NCBI RefSeq assembly: GCF_965279545.1
Contig: NZ_OZ257250.1
Span: forward strand, 1,054,001-1,118,000
Direction of reading: 5' to 3'
Length of the DNA stretch: 64,000 nt
Origin: Methylibium sp965279545
GTDB lineage: Bacteria > Pseudomonadota > Gammaproteobacteria > Burkholderiales > Burkholderiaceae_C
Positions 32,572 to 42,585 of this stretch are shown here, one piece after another (position 1 is the first letter of the stretch; each line of letters begins with the position of its first letter). The translations under genes were made by a program, and so were the position numbers. A model generated the notes under the pieces. That model did no database searches and was not told the DNA's origin. It saw only the letters and a program-made list of their open reading frames with translations.

Positions 32572-34007
32572 ATCCTCGAGGCGCAACGGTCGGACCTGGC
32601 GTCACACGACCGCGTGCCGTGCTCGTGGCGCTCGGCTGCGGCCTGCCGGCTGTGGCCAGTGCCGCCGCGATCGACGGCGCCGCGCTGGGTGCCGCGTGGG
32701 CCACGCCCTTCGCCGGCCTCCTGCTGTCGATCGCGCTGATTCCTCTGCTGGCGCCGGGCTTCTGGCACCACCACTACGGCAAGGTGGCGCTCGGCTGGGC
32801 GCTCGCCTTCGTGCTGCCGTTTGCGGCGCTGTTCGGCGTCGGCGCGGCGGGTGCGGCGCTGGTGCATGCGGCGCTGGCGGAGTACGTCCCGTTCATCATC
32901 CTGCTGACGGCGCTGTTCACCGTGGCCGGCGGCATCCACATCCGCGGCAATTTCCATGGCAGCCCAGGCTTCAATGCGGTGCTGATGAGCATCGGCGCGG
33001 TGCTCGCCAGTTTCATGGGCACCACCGGCGCGTCGGTGCTGCTGATCCGTCCGCTGATCCGCGCCAACGACAACCGCAAGCACGCGGCGCACGTGATCAT
33101 CTTCTTCATCTTCATCGTCTCCAACGCCGGCGGCTCGCTGACGCCGCTGGGCGACCCGCCGCTGTTTCTCGGTTTCCTGAAGGGCGTGGACTTCTTCTGG
33201 ACCGTGAAGCACCTCTTTCCCGAGACGCTGTTCCTGGTCGGTGCGCTGCTGGCTCTCTTCTATGTCATCGACAGTCGCTACTACGCGAAGGAAGGCGCGG
33301 GCCCGACGGATCCGACGCCCGACACGCCGGGCTTCGCGATCGAGGGACAGTTCAACCTGCTGCTCCTGGGGGTGATCGTCGCCCTGGTGCTGATGAGCGG
33401 CACCTGGCGGCCGGGCGTCGAGTTCGTCGTGTTCGGCACATCGGTGGGCCTGCCGCAACTGGTGCGCGATGTCATGCTGGTTCTCGTGGCCCTGCTGTCA
33501 CTGAAACTCACGCCGGCCGGCGTGCACGAGAGCAACCAGTTCAACTGGGCGCCGATGCTGGAGGTGGGCAAGCTGTTCGCCGGCATCTTCCTGACCATCG
33601 CGCCGGTGCTGGCGATGCTGAAGGCCGGCCCGGCGGGTGTGTTCGCACCGATCGTCGGCCTGGTGACCGCGCCCGACGGACAGCCGATCCCGGCCATGTA
33701 CTTCTGGGCCTCGGGCCTGCTGTCGAGCTTTCTCGACAACGCACCGACCTACCTGGTGTTCTTCAATCTTGCCGGCGGCGAACCGCAGGTGCTGATGACG
33801 ACGCTGGCGCCGGTGCTCGCGGCCATTTCGGCCGGCTCGGTGTTCATGGGCGCCAACAGCTACATCGGCAATGCGCCCAACCTGATGGTCAAGGCGATCG
33901 CCGAGGACCGCGGGCTGCGCATGCCCGGCTTCTTCGGCTACATGGCCTGGAGCCTCGGCATCCTGCTGCCGCTGTTCGCGGTCATGACATTCATCTGGTT
34001 GCGCTGA
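32568..34007 (+). CDS. nhaD: NhaD-type Na+/H+ antiporter (citrate-transporter superfamily)
   Basis: The 479-residue protein has a possible signal-like first helix and about 12 membrane segments. Family motifs are the block SNAGGSLTPLGDPPLFLGFLKGV and, in the second half, SSFLDNAPTYLVFFN and MGANSYIGNAPNLMVKAIA. NhaD exchanges sodium or lithium for protons at alkaline pH. The ATGA overlap with the preceding cyclodeaminase-like gene indicates coupling, although the metabolic link is unclear. Confidence 0.87.
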   Translation: MNPRGATVGPGVTRPRAVLVALGCGLPAVASAAAIDGAALGAAWATPFAGLLLSIALIPLLAPGFWHHHYGKVALGWALAFVLPFAALFGVGAAGAALVHAALAEYVPFIILLTALFTVAGGIHIRGNFHGSPGFNAVLMSIGAVLASFMGTTGASVLLIRPLIRANDNRKHAAHVIIFFIFIVSNAGGSLTPLGDPPLFLGFLKGVDFFWTVKHLFPETLFLVGALLALFYVIDSRYYAKEGAGPTDPTPDTPGFAIEGQFNLLLLGVIVALVLMSGTWRPGVEFVVFGTSVGLPQLVRDVMLVLVALLSLKLTPAGVHESNQFNWAPMLEVGKLFAGIFLTIAPVLAMLKAGPAGVFAPIVGLVTAPDGQPIPAMYFWASGLLSSFLDNAPTYLVFFNLAGGEPQVLMTTLAPVLAAISAGSVFMGANSYIGNAPNLMVKAIAEDRGLRMPGFFGYMAWSLGILLPLFAVMTFIWLR

Positions 34008-34020
34008 GGAGTACGAACGC

Positions 34021-35010
34021 ATGGACAAGGTCCTGGTGGCACGCGCCGCCTTCCCCGACATCATCGAGCGCCTGCGCACGCATTTCGAGGTCGACGACAA
34101 CCCCGCCGACACGGTGCTCGACAAGGCGCAGCTGATCGCCCGGCTGCAGGGCAAGGCGGGCGCCTTCACCACCGGCAGCGAGCGCATCGACGCCGAGGTG
34201 CTCGCGGCCTGTCCGCAGCTGCGCGCGGTGTGCAACATGGCGGTCGGCTACAACAACATCGACCTGGCGGCCTGCACCGAGCGCGGCGTGATCGTCACCA
34301 ACACGCCCGACGTGCTGACCGAGACCACGGCCGACTTCGGCTTCGCGCTGATGATGGCCGCGGCGCGGCGCATCACCGAGTCGGAGCACTACCTGCGGCG
34401 CGGCGAATGGACGAAGTGGCACTACGACCAGCTCGTCGGCTCCGACGTGCACGGCGCCACGCTCGGCATCCTCGGCATGGGCCGCATCGGCCAGGCCATC
34501 GCTCGGCGCGGTGCGCTCGGCTTCGGCATGCCGGTGATCTATCACAACCGCTCGCGGCTGGCCCCGGAAATCGAGGCCGGCCTGAGGGCGCGCTATGTCG
34601 ACAAGGCGAGCTTGCTGCGCGAGTCCGACCACCTGATGCTGGTGCTGCCGTATTCACCGGCCTCTCACCATGCAATCGGCGCGGCCGAGCTGGCGCAGAT
34701 GAAGCCGGCCGCGACGCTCACCAACATCGCGCGCGGCGGCGTGGTCGACGACGCCGCGCTGGCCGAGGCGCTGAAGGCGCGCCGCATCGCTGCAGCCGGG
34801 CTCGACGTGTACGAGGGCGAACCGAAGCTGAACCCGGCGCTGCTCGAGCTGCCGAACATCGTGCTGACGCCGCACATCGCAAGCGCTTCCGTCGCCACGC
34901 GCCGCGCGATGGCCAGCCTGGCGGTCGACAACCTGATCGCGGCGCTGGGCCGGGGGCCGCAGGCCGGTCGGCCGCCGACGCCGGTGAATCCCGCAGTGCT
35001 GCCGCGCTGA
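34021..35010 (+). CDS. D-2-hydroxyacid dehydrogenase (glyoxylate/hydroxypyruvate reductase type)
   Basis: The 329-residue NAD(P)-dependent enzyme has the dinucleotide loop LGILGMGRIGQAIARR near 156. The catalytic Arg lies in TLTNIARGGVVDD, the Glu in GLDVYEGEPKLN and the His in NIVLTPHIASAS. It interconverts glyoxylate/glycolate or hydroxypyruvate/glycerate. The N-terminal segment ACPQLRAVCNMAVGYNNID matches glyoxylate reductases. The gene starts 13 bp after nhaD. Confidence 0.88.
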   Translation: MDKVLVARAAFPDIIERLRTHFEVDDNPADTVLDKAQLIARLQGKAGAFTTGSERIDAEVLAACPQLRAVCNMAVGYNNIDLAACTERGVIVTNTPDVLTETTADFGFALMMAAARRITESEHYLRRGEWTKWHYDQLVGSDVHGATLGILGMGRIGQAIARRGALGFGMPVIYHNRSRLAPEIEAGLRARYVDKASLLRESDHLMLVLPYSPASHHAIGAAELAQMKPAATLTNIARGGVVDDAALAEALKARRIAAAGLDVYEGEPKLNPALLELPNIVLTPHIASASVATRRAMASLAVDNLIAALGRGPQAGRPPTPVNPAVLPR

Positions 35011-35065
35011 AGCGCCGGCTGCCCTGCCGCAGCCGGCCGGGCCGGGCTGACACAATCGTGGCACG

Positions 35066-36550
35066 ATGCGCCCCGATTGGTTGAGTTGGTTGGTCCCCGC
35101 GCTGCTGGCGCTGAATTTCATCCTGCTGCTGTGGCTGGCCTTGCGCCGCCCGGACGACGCGCCGCTGCGTGAGGTCGGCGAGCGGCTGCAGCAGACCACC
35201 CGCACCGACGCCGAGCGCCTGGAGCGCGAACTGCGCGGCGAGGTGCAGGAGAGCGCGCGCGGCACCCGCCAGGAGCTGGCGCAGGCCTTGACGCTGTTCC
35301 AGCAGACGCTGCTCGCGCAGGGCGGCGACGTGGCGCGCACGCAGAACGAACAGATTGACTCCTTCCGCACCCAGCTCGCGGCCACGCAGCAGTCGCTGGC
35401 CGACACGCTGCGCGCGAGCACTGGCGCGCTGACGCAGGCCTCGCTCGCGGCGCGCGAGGCGCAGGACGGCGCGCTGCGGCGCTTCGGCGAGACGCTGGGC
35501 GAGCAGCTCAAGGCCCTGTCGGACGCCAACGAGCGCCGCCTCGGCGAGGTGCGCAGTACCGTCGAGACGCGCCTGCTCGCGCTGCAGGCCGACAACGAGA
35601 AGAAGCTCGAGCAGATGCGCCAGACGGTCGACGAGAAGCTGCATGCGACGCTGGAGCAGCGGCTCGGCGAGAGCTTCAAGCAGGTCGCCGACCGGCTGGA
35701 GCAGGTGCACCGCGGCCTCGGCGAGATGCAGACGCTGGCGCAGGGCGTGGGCGACCTGAAGCGGGTGCTGAGCAACGTCAAGAGTCGGGGGGTGTTCGGT
35801 GAGGTGCAACTGGCCGGCCTGCTCGAGCAGGTGTTCACGCCCGAGCAGTACGCGACCAATGTGGCGACCGTGCCGGGCAGCAGCGAGCGCGTCGAGTTCG
35901 CCTTGCGCCTGCCGGGCCGCAACGACGACGGCACGCCGCTGTGGCTGCCGATTGACGCCAAGTTCCCGCGCGAGGACTACGAGCGCCTGCTGGACGCGCA
36001 GGACCGCGCCGACAAGGAGGCCGCGGACGCGGCCGGCAAGGCACTCGAGCTGCGCATCCGCGCCGAAGCCAAGACGATCGCCACCAAGTACCTCGCGCCG
36101 CCGCACACCACCGACTTCGCCTTGTTGTTCGTGCCGACCGAGGGCCTGTACGCCGAGCTGCTTCGGCGGCCCGGCCTGGTGGAGGCGCTGCAGCGGCAGC
36201 ACCGTGTGACGCTGGCCGGGCCGACGACGCTGCTGGCGATGCTCAACAGCCTGCAGATGGGATTCCGCACCCTGGCGCTGGAGAAGCGCAGCTCGGAGGT
36301 GTGGAAGACGCTGGGCGCGGTGAAGACCGAGTTCGAGAAGTTCGGTGGTGTGCTGGCACGCGTCAAGGGGCAGACGCAAACGATGCTCAACACGCTGACC
36401 GACGCCGAGGTGCGAACGCGGCAGATGAGCAAGGCACTCAAGGACGTCGAGGCGGTGCCGGGGGCCGAGGCGCAGGCCCTGCTGCCGGGCGGCTTCGAGC
36501 CGGCCGAGGACGACGAGCGCGAGGCCGTCGGGCGCGATGGGCGGAGCTGA
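35066..36550 (+). CDS. rmuC: DNA recombination protein RmuC
   Basis: The 494-residue protein has an N-terminal membrane helix (about 8-28), a long coiled coil (about 35-230, many Leu/Glu/Gln heptads), and the RmuC nuclease-like domain. The latter includes GVFGEVQLAGLLEQVF, LPIDAKFPREDYERLL and FVPTEGLYAELL. RmuC limits inversion at short repeats and promotes recombination. The last 14 bp overlap the following MFS gene. Confidence 0.93.
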   Translation: MRPDWLSWLVPALLALNFILLLWLALRRPDDAPLREVGERLQQTTRTDAERLERELRGEVQESARGTRQELAQALTLFQQTLLAQGGDVARTQNEQIDSFRTQLAATQQSLADTLRASTGALTQASLAAREAQDGALRRFGETLGEQLKALSDANERRLGEVRSTVETRLLALQADNEKKLEQMRQTVDEKLHATLEQRLGESFKQVADRLEQVHRGLGEMQTLAQGVGDLKRVLSNVKSRGVFGEVQLAGLLEQVFTPEQYATNVATVPGSSERVEFALRLPGRNDDGTPLWLPIDAKFPREDYERLLDAQDRADKEAADAAGKALELRIRAEAKTIATKYLAPPHTTDFALLFVPTEGLYAELLRRPGLVEALQRQHRVTLAGPTTLLAMLNSLQMGFRTLALEKRSSEVWKTLGAVKTEFEKFGGVLARVKGQTQTMLNTLTDAEVRTRQMSKALKDVEAVPGAEAQALLPGGFEPAEDDEREAVGRDGRS

Positions 36551-37742
36551 ACCGCCAGCGGCCGGCGGATCGCGGTCACTGGCGCCGCGGCTGCTGCCGC
36601 TGATCGGCGGCCAGCTCTGCCTGCATGCCGCGATGACCGGCCTGCGCATGGCCGCACCGCTGCTGGCACTGCACGAAGGCCACAGCGCGGTCGCGGTCGG
36701 CGCTCTGCTGGCCTTGTTCGCTGCGGCGCCGTTCGTGCTCGCGCTGCCGGCCGGCCGCATGGCCGACCGCCACGGCTACCACCGCCCGGTGGGCTGGGCC
36801 GTGGCGATGGCCTTCGGCGGTGCCGCGCTCGCGGCGCTGGCGACGCTGCTGCCGCCGGCCTGGCATTACGCGCTGCTGTGCGTCGCAGCGGTGCTGTGCG
36901 GCGGCGGCGCGAACTTCGGCCTGATCGCGATCCAGCGCACCGCCGGGCGGCTGGTCAGCGACCCGACCGGTCTGAAGCGCGTGTTCAGCTGGCTCGGCCT
37001 GGCTCCGGCCGTGAGCAACATGGTCGGACCGGTGATCGCCGGTGTGGTGATCGACGCGGCCGGCTTCGGCGCCGCGTTCGCGGCGCTGGCCCTGCTGCCG
37101 CTCGCGGGCCTCGTCTGGGCTCGCCGGGTTGCGCACGAGGCGCCGCCGCCTGCGGCCACCACCGTGCCGGGCCGCCGCGCCTCGTGGGATCTGCTGACCG
37201 CGCCGCCGATGCGCCGGCTGCTGCTGGTGAACTGGCTGCTGTCGAGCAGTTGGGACGTGCACAGCTTCATCGTGCCGGTGCTGGGCCACGAGCGCGGCCT
37301 CAACGCTTCGTCGATCGGGCTGATCCTCGGAGCCTTCGCGCTGTCGGTGGCCGGCGTGCGGCTCGCGATCCCGCTGCTGGCGCACCGCTTGCGCGAAGGT
37401 GCGGTGCTGGCCGGTGCCATGCTGCTGACCGCCACCGTGTTCGCGGTTTACCCGCTGGCGCACAGCGCGCTGCCGATGGGCGCGTGCGCCGTCGTGCTGG
37501 GGCTTGCGCTTGGCGCGGTGCAGCCGATGATCATGTCGACGCTGCACCAGATCACGCCCCAGGCGCGTCACGGCGAGGCGATCGCATTGCGCTCGATGGC
37601 GATCAACCTGTCGAGCGCGCTGATGCCGCTGGGCTTCGGCGTGGCCGGGGCGAGTCTGGGCGCGACCGGCGTGTTCTGGCTGATGGGCGCGATGGTCGGC
37701 GCCGGGGCGTGGCCGGCCCGCCGGCTCGCCACGGCGCACTGA
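36537..37742 (+). CDS. Major facilitator superfamily transporter
   Basis: The 401-residue protein has 12 predicted helices. The MFS loop signature between TM2 and TM3 is LPAGRMADRHGYHRP (about 75-90), and the matching domain-2 loop is weaker. Substrate cannot be told from sequence. It is typical of small-molecule or drug efflux. It overlaps rmuC by 14 bp and is convergent with ppsR. Confidence 0.85.
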   Translation: MGGAEPPAAGGSRSLAPRLLPLIGGQLCLHAAMTGLRMAAPLLALHEGHSAVAVGALLALFAAAPFVLALPAGRMADRHGYHRPVGWAVAMAFGGAALAALATLLPPAWHYALLCVAAVLCGGGANFGLIAIQRTAGRLVSDPTGLKRVFSWLGLAPAVSNMVGPVIAGVVIDAAGFGAAFAALALLPLAGLVWARRVAHEAPPPAATTVPGRRASWDLLTAPPMRRLLLVNWLLSSSWDVHSFIVPVLGHERGLNASSIGLILGAFALSVAGVRLAIPLLAHRLREGAVLAGAMLLTATVFAVYPLAHSALPMGACAVVLGLALGAVQPMIMSTLHQITPQARHGEAIALRSMAINLSSALMPLGFGVAGASLGATGVFWLMGAMVGAGAWPARRLATAH

Positions 37743-37772
37743 GTGGCGCCCCGGGGCGCGGCGTACCGCCGT

Positions 37773-37790
37773 CACCCCTCGCGCGGGGTG
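37773..37790. terminator. Hairpin between convergent MFS and ppsR genes
   Basis: CACCCC / GGGGTG with a TCGCGC loop ends at the ppsR stop. Another palindrome, GCGCCCCGGGGCGC, lies just before at about 37746-37759. Neither has a T-run, so termination by these would be Rho-assisted or weak. Confidence 0.4.
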
Positions 37791-37791
37791 C

Positions 37792-38610
37792 TCAGTACAC
37801 CAGCCGGTCGGGGCGGATGTCGCGCAGGATGGTGGTCGCGATCTCTTCGATCGACTTGTGGGTCGAGCTGAGCCAGGCGATACCCTCGCGGCCCATCATC
37901 GATTCGGCCGCCGACACTTCATAGCGACAGTTCTCCAGCGCGGCGTACTTGCTGTTGGGCCGCCGCTCGTGGCGGATCTCGCGCAGGCGCTCCGGCGCGA
38001 TGGTCAGCCCGAAACACTTCTTCTTGTGCGGCAGCAGCGCCGAAGGCAGGGCGCCGCGCTCGAAGTCCTCCGGGATCAGCGGGTAGTTGGCCGCCTTGAT
38101 GCCGTGCTGCATGGCCAGGTAGAGCGAGGTCGGCGTCTTGCCGGAGCGGCTGACGCCGACCAGGATCACGTCGGCGATGTCGAGGTTCTTCGACGATTGA
38201 CCGTCGTCGTGGGCGAGCGAGAAATTGATCGCCTCGATGCGGTCGGTGTACTCCTGACTCTTCGAGATGTCGTCGAAACGACCGACCCGGTGGTTGGACT
38301 TGATGCCGAATTCGGCCTCCAGCGGCTCGACGAAGGTGCCCAGCATGTCCAGCACCAGGCACTGCGCACTGCGGATGATGCCGCGCACCTCGGTGTCGAT
38401 CAGCGTGATGAAGACGATCGGGCGCTTGCCCTCGCGCCCGGCGGTGTCGTTGATCTCGCGCACCACCTGGTAGGCCTTGTCGGGCGTGTCGATGAAGGGC
38501 CGGCGCACGTGGCGCGGCTTGGCCGAGAACTGAGCCAGGATGGAGTTACCAAAGGTTTCGGCGGTGATGCCGGTGCCATCCGAAACGAAGAACACTGTGC
38601 GATTTGGCAT
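37792..38610 (-). CDS. ppsR: PEP synthase regulatory protein PpsR (kinase/pyrophosphorylase)
   Basis: The 272-residue DUF299 protein uses ADP to phosphorylate and inactivate PpsA, and phosphate to reactivate it. The P-loop-like motif is GVSRSGKTPTSLYLA (about 153-167). Other marks are FVSDGTGITAETFGNS and DMLGTFVEPLEAEFG. It is divergent from ppsA, its target, in the usual betaproteobacterial arrangement. Confidence 0.95.
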   Translation of the reverse strand: MPNRTVFFVSDGTGITAETFGNSILAQFSAKPRHVRRPFIDTPDKAYQVVREINDTAGREGKRPIVFITLIDTEVRGIIRSAQCLVLDMLGTFVEPLEAEFGIKSNHRVGRFDDISKSQEYTDRIEAINFSLAHDDGQSSKNLDIADVILVGVSRSGKTPTSLYLAMQHGIKAANYPLIPEDFERGALPSALLPHKKKCFGLTIAPERLREIRHERRPNSKYAALENCRYEVSAAESMMGREGIAWLSSTHKSIEEIATTILRDIRPDRLVY

Positions 38611-38832
38611 GTCTGGGCGGCGTTGTGCCGCGGCTTTAGGGGGTGGATGGCAAGGCGATCGAGCAAGACGAGGGCCGTACAATTAAACCAGTTTGCACCA
38701 GGCCTTTCTTAACCTGACCCCAGCCATGAGCCCCGCGCCGAGAACAAGACGAACAGGCGTGAGCGCGGCCGGCTGGAGGCCTCAGTGGCCGCACGCGTGC
38801 GCCCCGGTTTCATCACATCACGGAGTTTTCCC
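38611..38832. promoter_or_regulatory. Divergent ppsR-ppsA control region
   Basis: The 222-bp region holds the ppsA promoter, with a possible -10 at TACAAT (38678-38683) and no clear -35. No operator-like dyad was recognised. The ppsA ribosome site is GGAG 7 bp before the ATG at 38833. Confidence 0.35.
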
Positions 38833-41238
<2,406 letters not shown>

Positions 41239-41268
41239 CGCCGGCGGGTCGCACACTTGCTGCGGACG

Positions 41269-41289
41269 GGCCCCTTCGGGGGCCTTTTT
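41269..41289 (+). terminator. Intrinsic terminator after ppsA
   Basis: GGCCCC, TTCG tetraloop, GGGGCC, then TTTTT. It lies about 30 bp past the ppsA stop. A UUCG loop and T-run make it a strong terminator. Confidence 0.88.
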
Positions 41290-41406
41290 CGTGCCCGGGG
41301 GCGGCCACCTACCAAGGGTGCAGGAGCTGCCACCGGGTCGACGCACGCGTTAGCATCGCTTCCGATCCGCTTCCCGGAGAGACGAAGCCGACGCGTGCCC
41401 CCTCCT

Positions 41407-41706
41407 ATGCTGTTGTTCGTCACGTCGATCAAGCTCATCGCCGAGATAGCGCTGTGTGCGCTGGCCGGGCGCTTCTTGCTCGGAGTCCTCGCCGGAGGAC
41501 GGCGCGAGCAGAATTTCTTCTATCAGCTGCTGACGGCACTGACACGTCCGTTCACGACGGGCATGCGCGCGATCACGCCGCGGCGCGTGGTCGATCGCTA
41601 CATCCCGCTGCTTGCCTTCGTTGCGTTGGTTTGGATCTGGCTGTTCGCGTTGATCGAGAAAGTGCAACTGTGCCGTGCCGCGCCCATGCAGAGCCTGTGC
41701 CAATGA
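41407..41706 (+). CDS. Small membrane protein, unknown function
   Basis: The 99-residue protein has an N-terminal helix (about 3-25, LFVTSIKLIAEIALCALAG) and a second at about 65-85 (IPLLAFVALVWIWLFALI) with a cytosolic loop rich in Arg/Thr between them. I do not recognise the family beyond a short conserved betaproteobacterial protein. An in-frame GTG at 41395 is a possible alternative start. It overlaps the next gene (ATGA), so the two are coupled. Confidence 0.65.
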   Translation: MLLFVTSIKLIAEIALCALAGRFLLGVLAGGRREQNFFYQLLTALTRPFTTGMRAITPRRVVDRYIPLLAFVALVWIWLFALIEKVQLCRAAPMQSLCQ

Positions 41707-42314
41707 GCACGGTCGTCCACCCCGGACGGGGCCGCATGCGCCGGCAGTTCCTGCTGCTCAAGTGGCGTGCCCGAGCGAGTCTGATGCTCGGCTTGCGACG
41801 GGTCGCGCTCGACGCCTTCGACCGCATGCTGCGATTGCGTCCGACGGACACCTATGCGCTGGCCAGCCGCGCCCATGTGGGGGCGCAGGGCGGCAACCGC
41901 TCGACGGCGGTGGTGGACCTGCGTGCGCTCCTGCGCGTCGACCCGCGCGATGCCCCGGCCTGGTTCAACCTCGGTTTCCTGCTCGAGCAAGAAGGTGAGG
42001 CCGCCGCGGCGGAGGCGGCATTCCGACGTGCCGTCGAGATCGAGCCCGGGCTGGACCGCGCGTGGTACGGCCTGGGCCTGGTGCTGATCCGCCAGCACCG
42101 CCACGACGAGGCGGCCGCTGCGCTGATGCGCAATACCGAGCTGCAGCCGATGAGTCCGCACGGCTGGTACCAGCTGGCGCGGGTCCAGGTCGAGCTCGGA
42201 AAGGCCGACGAGGCCCTGAGGATCATTCGCCATCTCAGAGGCTTCGAGCCCAAGGTGGCGGCCCAGTTGGAGCGCGAGACCGGTCTGGCGGTCGAGCCCT
42301 CCATCGCGCTATGA
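41703..42314 (+). CDS. Tetratricopeptide-repeat protein
   Basis: The 203-residue protein consists of about four TPR units between residues 30 and 180. Examples are PAWFNLGFLLEQEGEAAAAE and the adjacent AWYGLGLVLIRQHRHDEAAAAL. TPRs mediate protein contacts. There is no signal peptide or catalytic domain. Being coupled to the small membrane protein upstream and 12 bp before the symporter genes, it may act as a scaffold for that membrane unit. That role is an inference. Confidence 0.8.
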   Translation: MSTVVHPGRGRMRRQFLLLKWRARASLMLGLRRVALDAFDRMLRLRPTDTYALASRAHVGAQGGNRSTAVVDLRALLRVDPRDAPAWFNLGFLLEQEGEAAAAEAAFRRAVEIEPGLDRAWYGLGLVLIRQHRHDEAAAALMRNTELQPMSPHGWYQLARVQVELGKADEALRIIRHLRGFEPKVAAQLERETGLAVEPSIAL

Positions 42315-42326
42315 GAGGTCGTGGCG

Positions 42327-42584
42327 ATGTCCTTGGCTGAGTCCCAATCCCGCTACTGGCGCAAGAACCTCCAGCTCACCTCGGTCTTGCTGGTGGTTTG
42401 GTTCGTGGTGAGTTTCGTGTTGACTTATTTTGCGCGCGATCTCAACTTCCGCTTCTTCGGTTGGCCCTTCAGTTTCTACATGGCCGCACAGGGCTCGCTG
42501 GTGATCTACGTTTTCCTCGTCTGGTACTACGCGCGCGTCATGAATCGCCTGGACCGGGAGCACGGTCTGGCCGAGGAGCCCTGA
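42327..42584 (+). CDS. Sodium/substrate symporter small subunit (DUF4212)
   Basis: The 85-residue protein has two helices (LLVVWFVVSFVLTYFA and FYMAAQGSLVIYVFLVWYY) around a LNFRFFGWPFSF loop, the DUF4212 signature. The family partners large SSS-type symporters encoded immediately downstream. ATG 42327 is chosen for its AGAGG spaced 8 bp away; a GTG at 42321 is in frame. The stop is 1 bp before the symporter GTG. Confidence 0.9.
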   Translation: MSLAESQSRYWRKNLQLTSVLLVVWFVVSFVLTYFARDLNFRFFGWPFSFYMAAQGSLVIYVFLVWYYARVMNRLDREHGLAEEP

Positions 42585-42585
42585 C